From: Fibrobacteres bacterium CG2_30_45_31 | GTDB lineage: Bacteria > Fibrobacterota > Fibrobacteria > Fibrobacterales > Fibrobacteraceae | Assembly (NCBI GenBank): GCA_001873075.1 | Contig: MNYL01000039.1 | Coordinates: 1 to 6,390 of the forward strand | Length of the DNA stretch: 6,390 nt | Reading direction: 5' to 3' | Shown: positions 5,502-6,390 of the stretch, one piece after another | How positions within the stretch are numbered: the stretch's first letter is position 1 | Layout of the letters: each line of letters begins with the position of its first letter | Position numbers and translations under genes: made by a program | Notes under the pieces: model-generated | Told to the model about the DNA's origin: nothing | Database searches by the model: none | The model's input: the letters and a program-made list of their open reading frames with translations, nothing else

Positions 5502-6390
5502 TTATTTCTTCTTAGAACGCTTCACAATTTTTGCGTCTTGAATTTTTGTGGACTTATCGTCAGAGAGGGCTGCATTGGTTGTTGCCGCTTTATTGCGGTT
5601 GATGATCGCATATTGACCAATGCCCCAGAGGTTAGATATAATCCAGTAAAGCACTAATCCAGAAGGCATCACGGCACTGAAGAAGAACATCATCGCAGGC
5701 ATCATAATGGTCATCATTTTACGTTGCGCAGGATCTGTCATCGCCACCATGGATTGCTTCGTCTGGAAGTAGGTGGTGAACACCATCACGATCGGAAGAA
5801 TCGCAAGGCCATCTGGCATGAGGTATGGAATGGAGAACCCATGGAAAATAACATCCGAACTGGAAAGGTCGCTGATCCAACCAATGAAGGGCATTCCGCG
5901 AAGTTCAATCGCGCGGCCAAACACCATAAACAAACCAAAGAAAATCGGCATCTGGATAAGCATCGGTAAACAACCACCGGTACAGGATGCCATGGGGTTG
6001 ATGTTATGCTTGGAATAAAGCTCCATGATTGCCGCTTGTTTCTTTTGCGGTTCTGCACGGTACTTGATATTGATCGCATCAATTTCTGGTTTGATCTTGC
6101 TCATTTCTTTGGTGGAACGCAATTGCTTCACGGTCAATGGGGTGGTAATGAGCTTCACAAGAATAGTCAGAAGAATAATGGCCACACCGTAGTTCGGGAT
6201 GAAGCCGTAGAAAATCTTAAGGAGAGAAAGAAGGAATCCACAGATGGCAACGAACCAAACATCGGCACCACACCATGTCCAGCCACTCACAATGATCTTT
6301 TCAAATCCATTCCCAAGAGAGGAAACTTCTTTCCATTCCAAGGGAAGAATCATAAAATCAAAAGCGAGGCTATCGGTATCACGCATATAA
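5502..6390 (-). CDS. yidC: Membrane protein insertase YidC, C-terminal part (5' end outside window)
   Basis: YidC inserts and folds inner-membrane proteins, alone or with SecYEG. The frame stays open to the right edge, so the gene continues beyond it; the ATG at 6384-6386 is internal. About 295 residues are visible, against about 550-600 for Gram-negative YidC, so the first membrane segment and most of the periplasmic domain are missing. Numbering from the internal Met, the segments are: end of the periplasmic domain (1-42), membrane segments near 43-63, 66-84, 140-158, 191-208 and 228-252, and a cytoplasmic hairpin loop C1 at about 85-135 with charged helices. Conserved pieces are P-L-T after the second visible segment, G-G-C-L-P-M-L-I-Q-M-P-I-F, T-D-P-x-Q-x-K-M-M, and P-S-G-L-V-L-Y-W. 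The hydrophilic-groove position that is Arg366 in E. coli is Lys78 here, which keeps the positive charge. The end is a lysine-rich cytoplasmic tail, as expected for ribosome contact. A good terminator follows. Confidence 0.96.
   Translation of the reverse strand, partial: YMRDTDSLAFDFMILPLEWKEVSSLGNGFEKIIVSGWTWCGADVWFVAICGFLLSLLKIFYGFIPNYGVAIILLTILVKLITTPLTVKQLRSTKEMSKIKPEIDAINIKYRAEPQKKQAAIMELYSKHNINPMASCTGGCLPMLIQMPIFFGLFMVFGRAIELRGMPFIGWISDLSSSDVIFHGFSIPYLMPDGLAILPIVMVFTTYFQTKQSMVAMTDPAQRKMMTIMMPAMMFFFSAVMPSGLVLYWIISNLWGIGQYAIINRNKAATTNAALSDDKSTKIQDAKIVKRSKKK

Noticed and set aside
5786..6082. 98-codon frame and overlapping plus-strand frames inside yidC
   Set aside because: They overlap the most conserved YidC membrane segments in other frames and have no independent support.
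1..6390. CRISPR array, tRNA, rRNA or an intact insertion sequence
   Set aside because: No regularly spaced repeats, cloverleaf-like segment, ribosomal sequence or transposase with terminal repeats was seen on either strand.

Overview
The window (6,390 bases) looks like a chromosomal segment of a Gram-negative bacterium of the Fibrobacterota/Bacteroidota side of the tree, most likely Fibrobacter-like. Two secreted polysaccharide-degrading enzymes both end in a type IX-secretion-like (Por-type) C-terminal tail. Most genes also carry recognisable Shine-Dalgarno sequences (clearest before the SIMPL gene), which are usually weak in Bacteroidota. The taxon is an inference from gene content, since no rRNA is present.

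Layout. (1) 1-536, plus strand: the C-terminal two thirds of rsmA (16S rRNA dimethyladenosine transferase), cut by the left edge. (2) 537-1019: a gap of about 480 bases without a convincing gene. It holds a hairpin after rsmA, a minus-strand terminator-like hairpin and a possible degraded coding remnant. (3) 1020-2486, minus strand: a secreted GH5 endoglucanase-type enzyme. (4) 2487-3026: a long divergent intergenic region with a 15-base palindrome in front of the GH5 gene. (5) 3027-4637, plus strand: a secreted sialidase-fold beta-propeller glycosidase most like GH93 exo-arabinanases, followed by an Ig-like module and a Por-type tail. (6) 4663-5406, minus strand: a membrane-anchored SIMPL (DUF541) protein, convergent with the propeller gene. 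(7) 5502-6390, minus strand: the C-terminal membrane-insertase part of yidC, cut by the right edge.

How it fits together. rsmA, the SIMPL gene and yidC are housekeeping or envelope genes. The two divergent glycosidase genes between them form a small plant-cell-wall cassette: GH5 for beta-glucan backbones and, if the GH93 reading is right, the propeller enzyme for arabinan side chains. Both carry an N-terminal signal peptide and a C-terminal sorting tail, so they are probably sent across the outer membrane by the same route. GC content differs clearly along the cassette (GH5 low, propeller body higher, propeller tail low again), which suggests separate acquisition or module shuffling. I saw no CRISPR array, tRNA, intact insertion sequence or obviously new multi-gene system. 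The most interesting points are the cassette's mosaic nature, the Ig-like module and the divergent control region.
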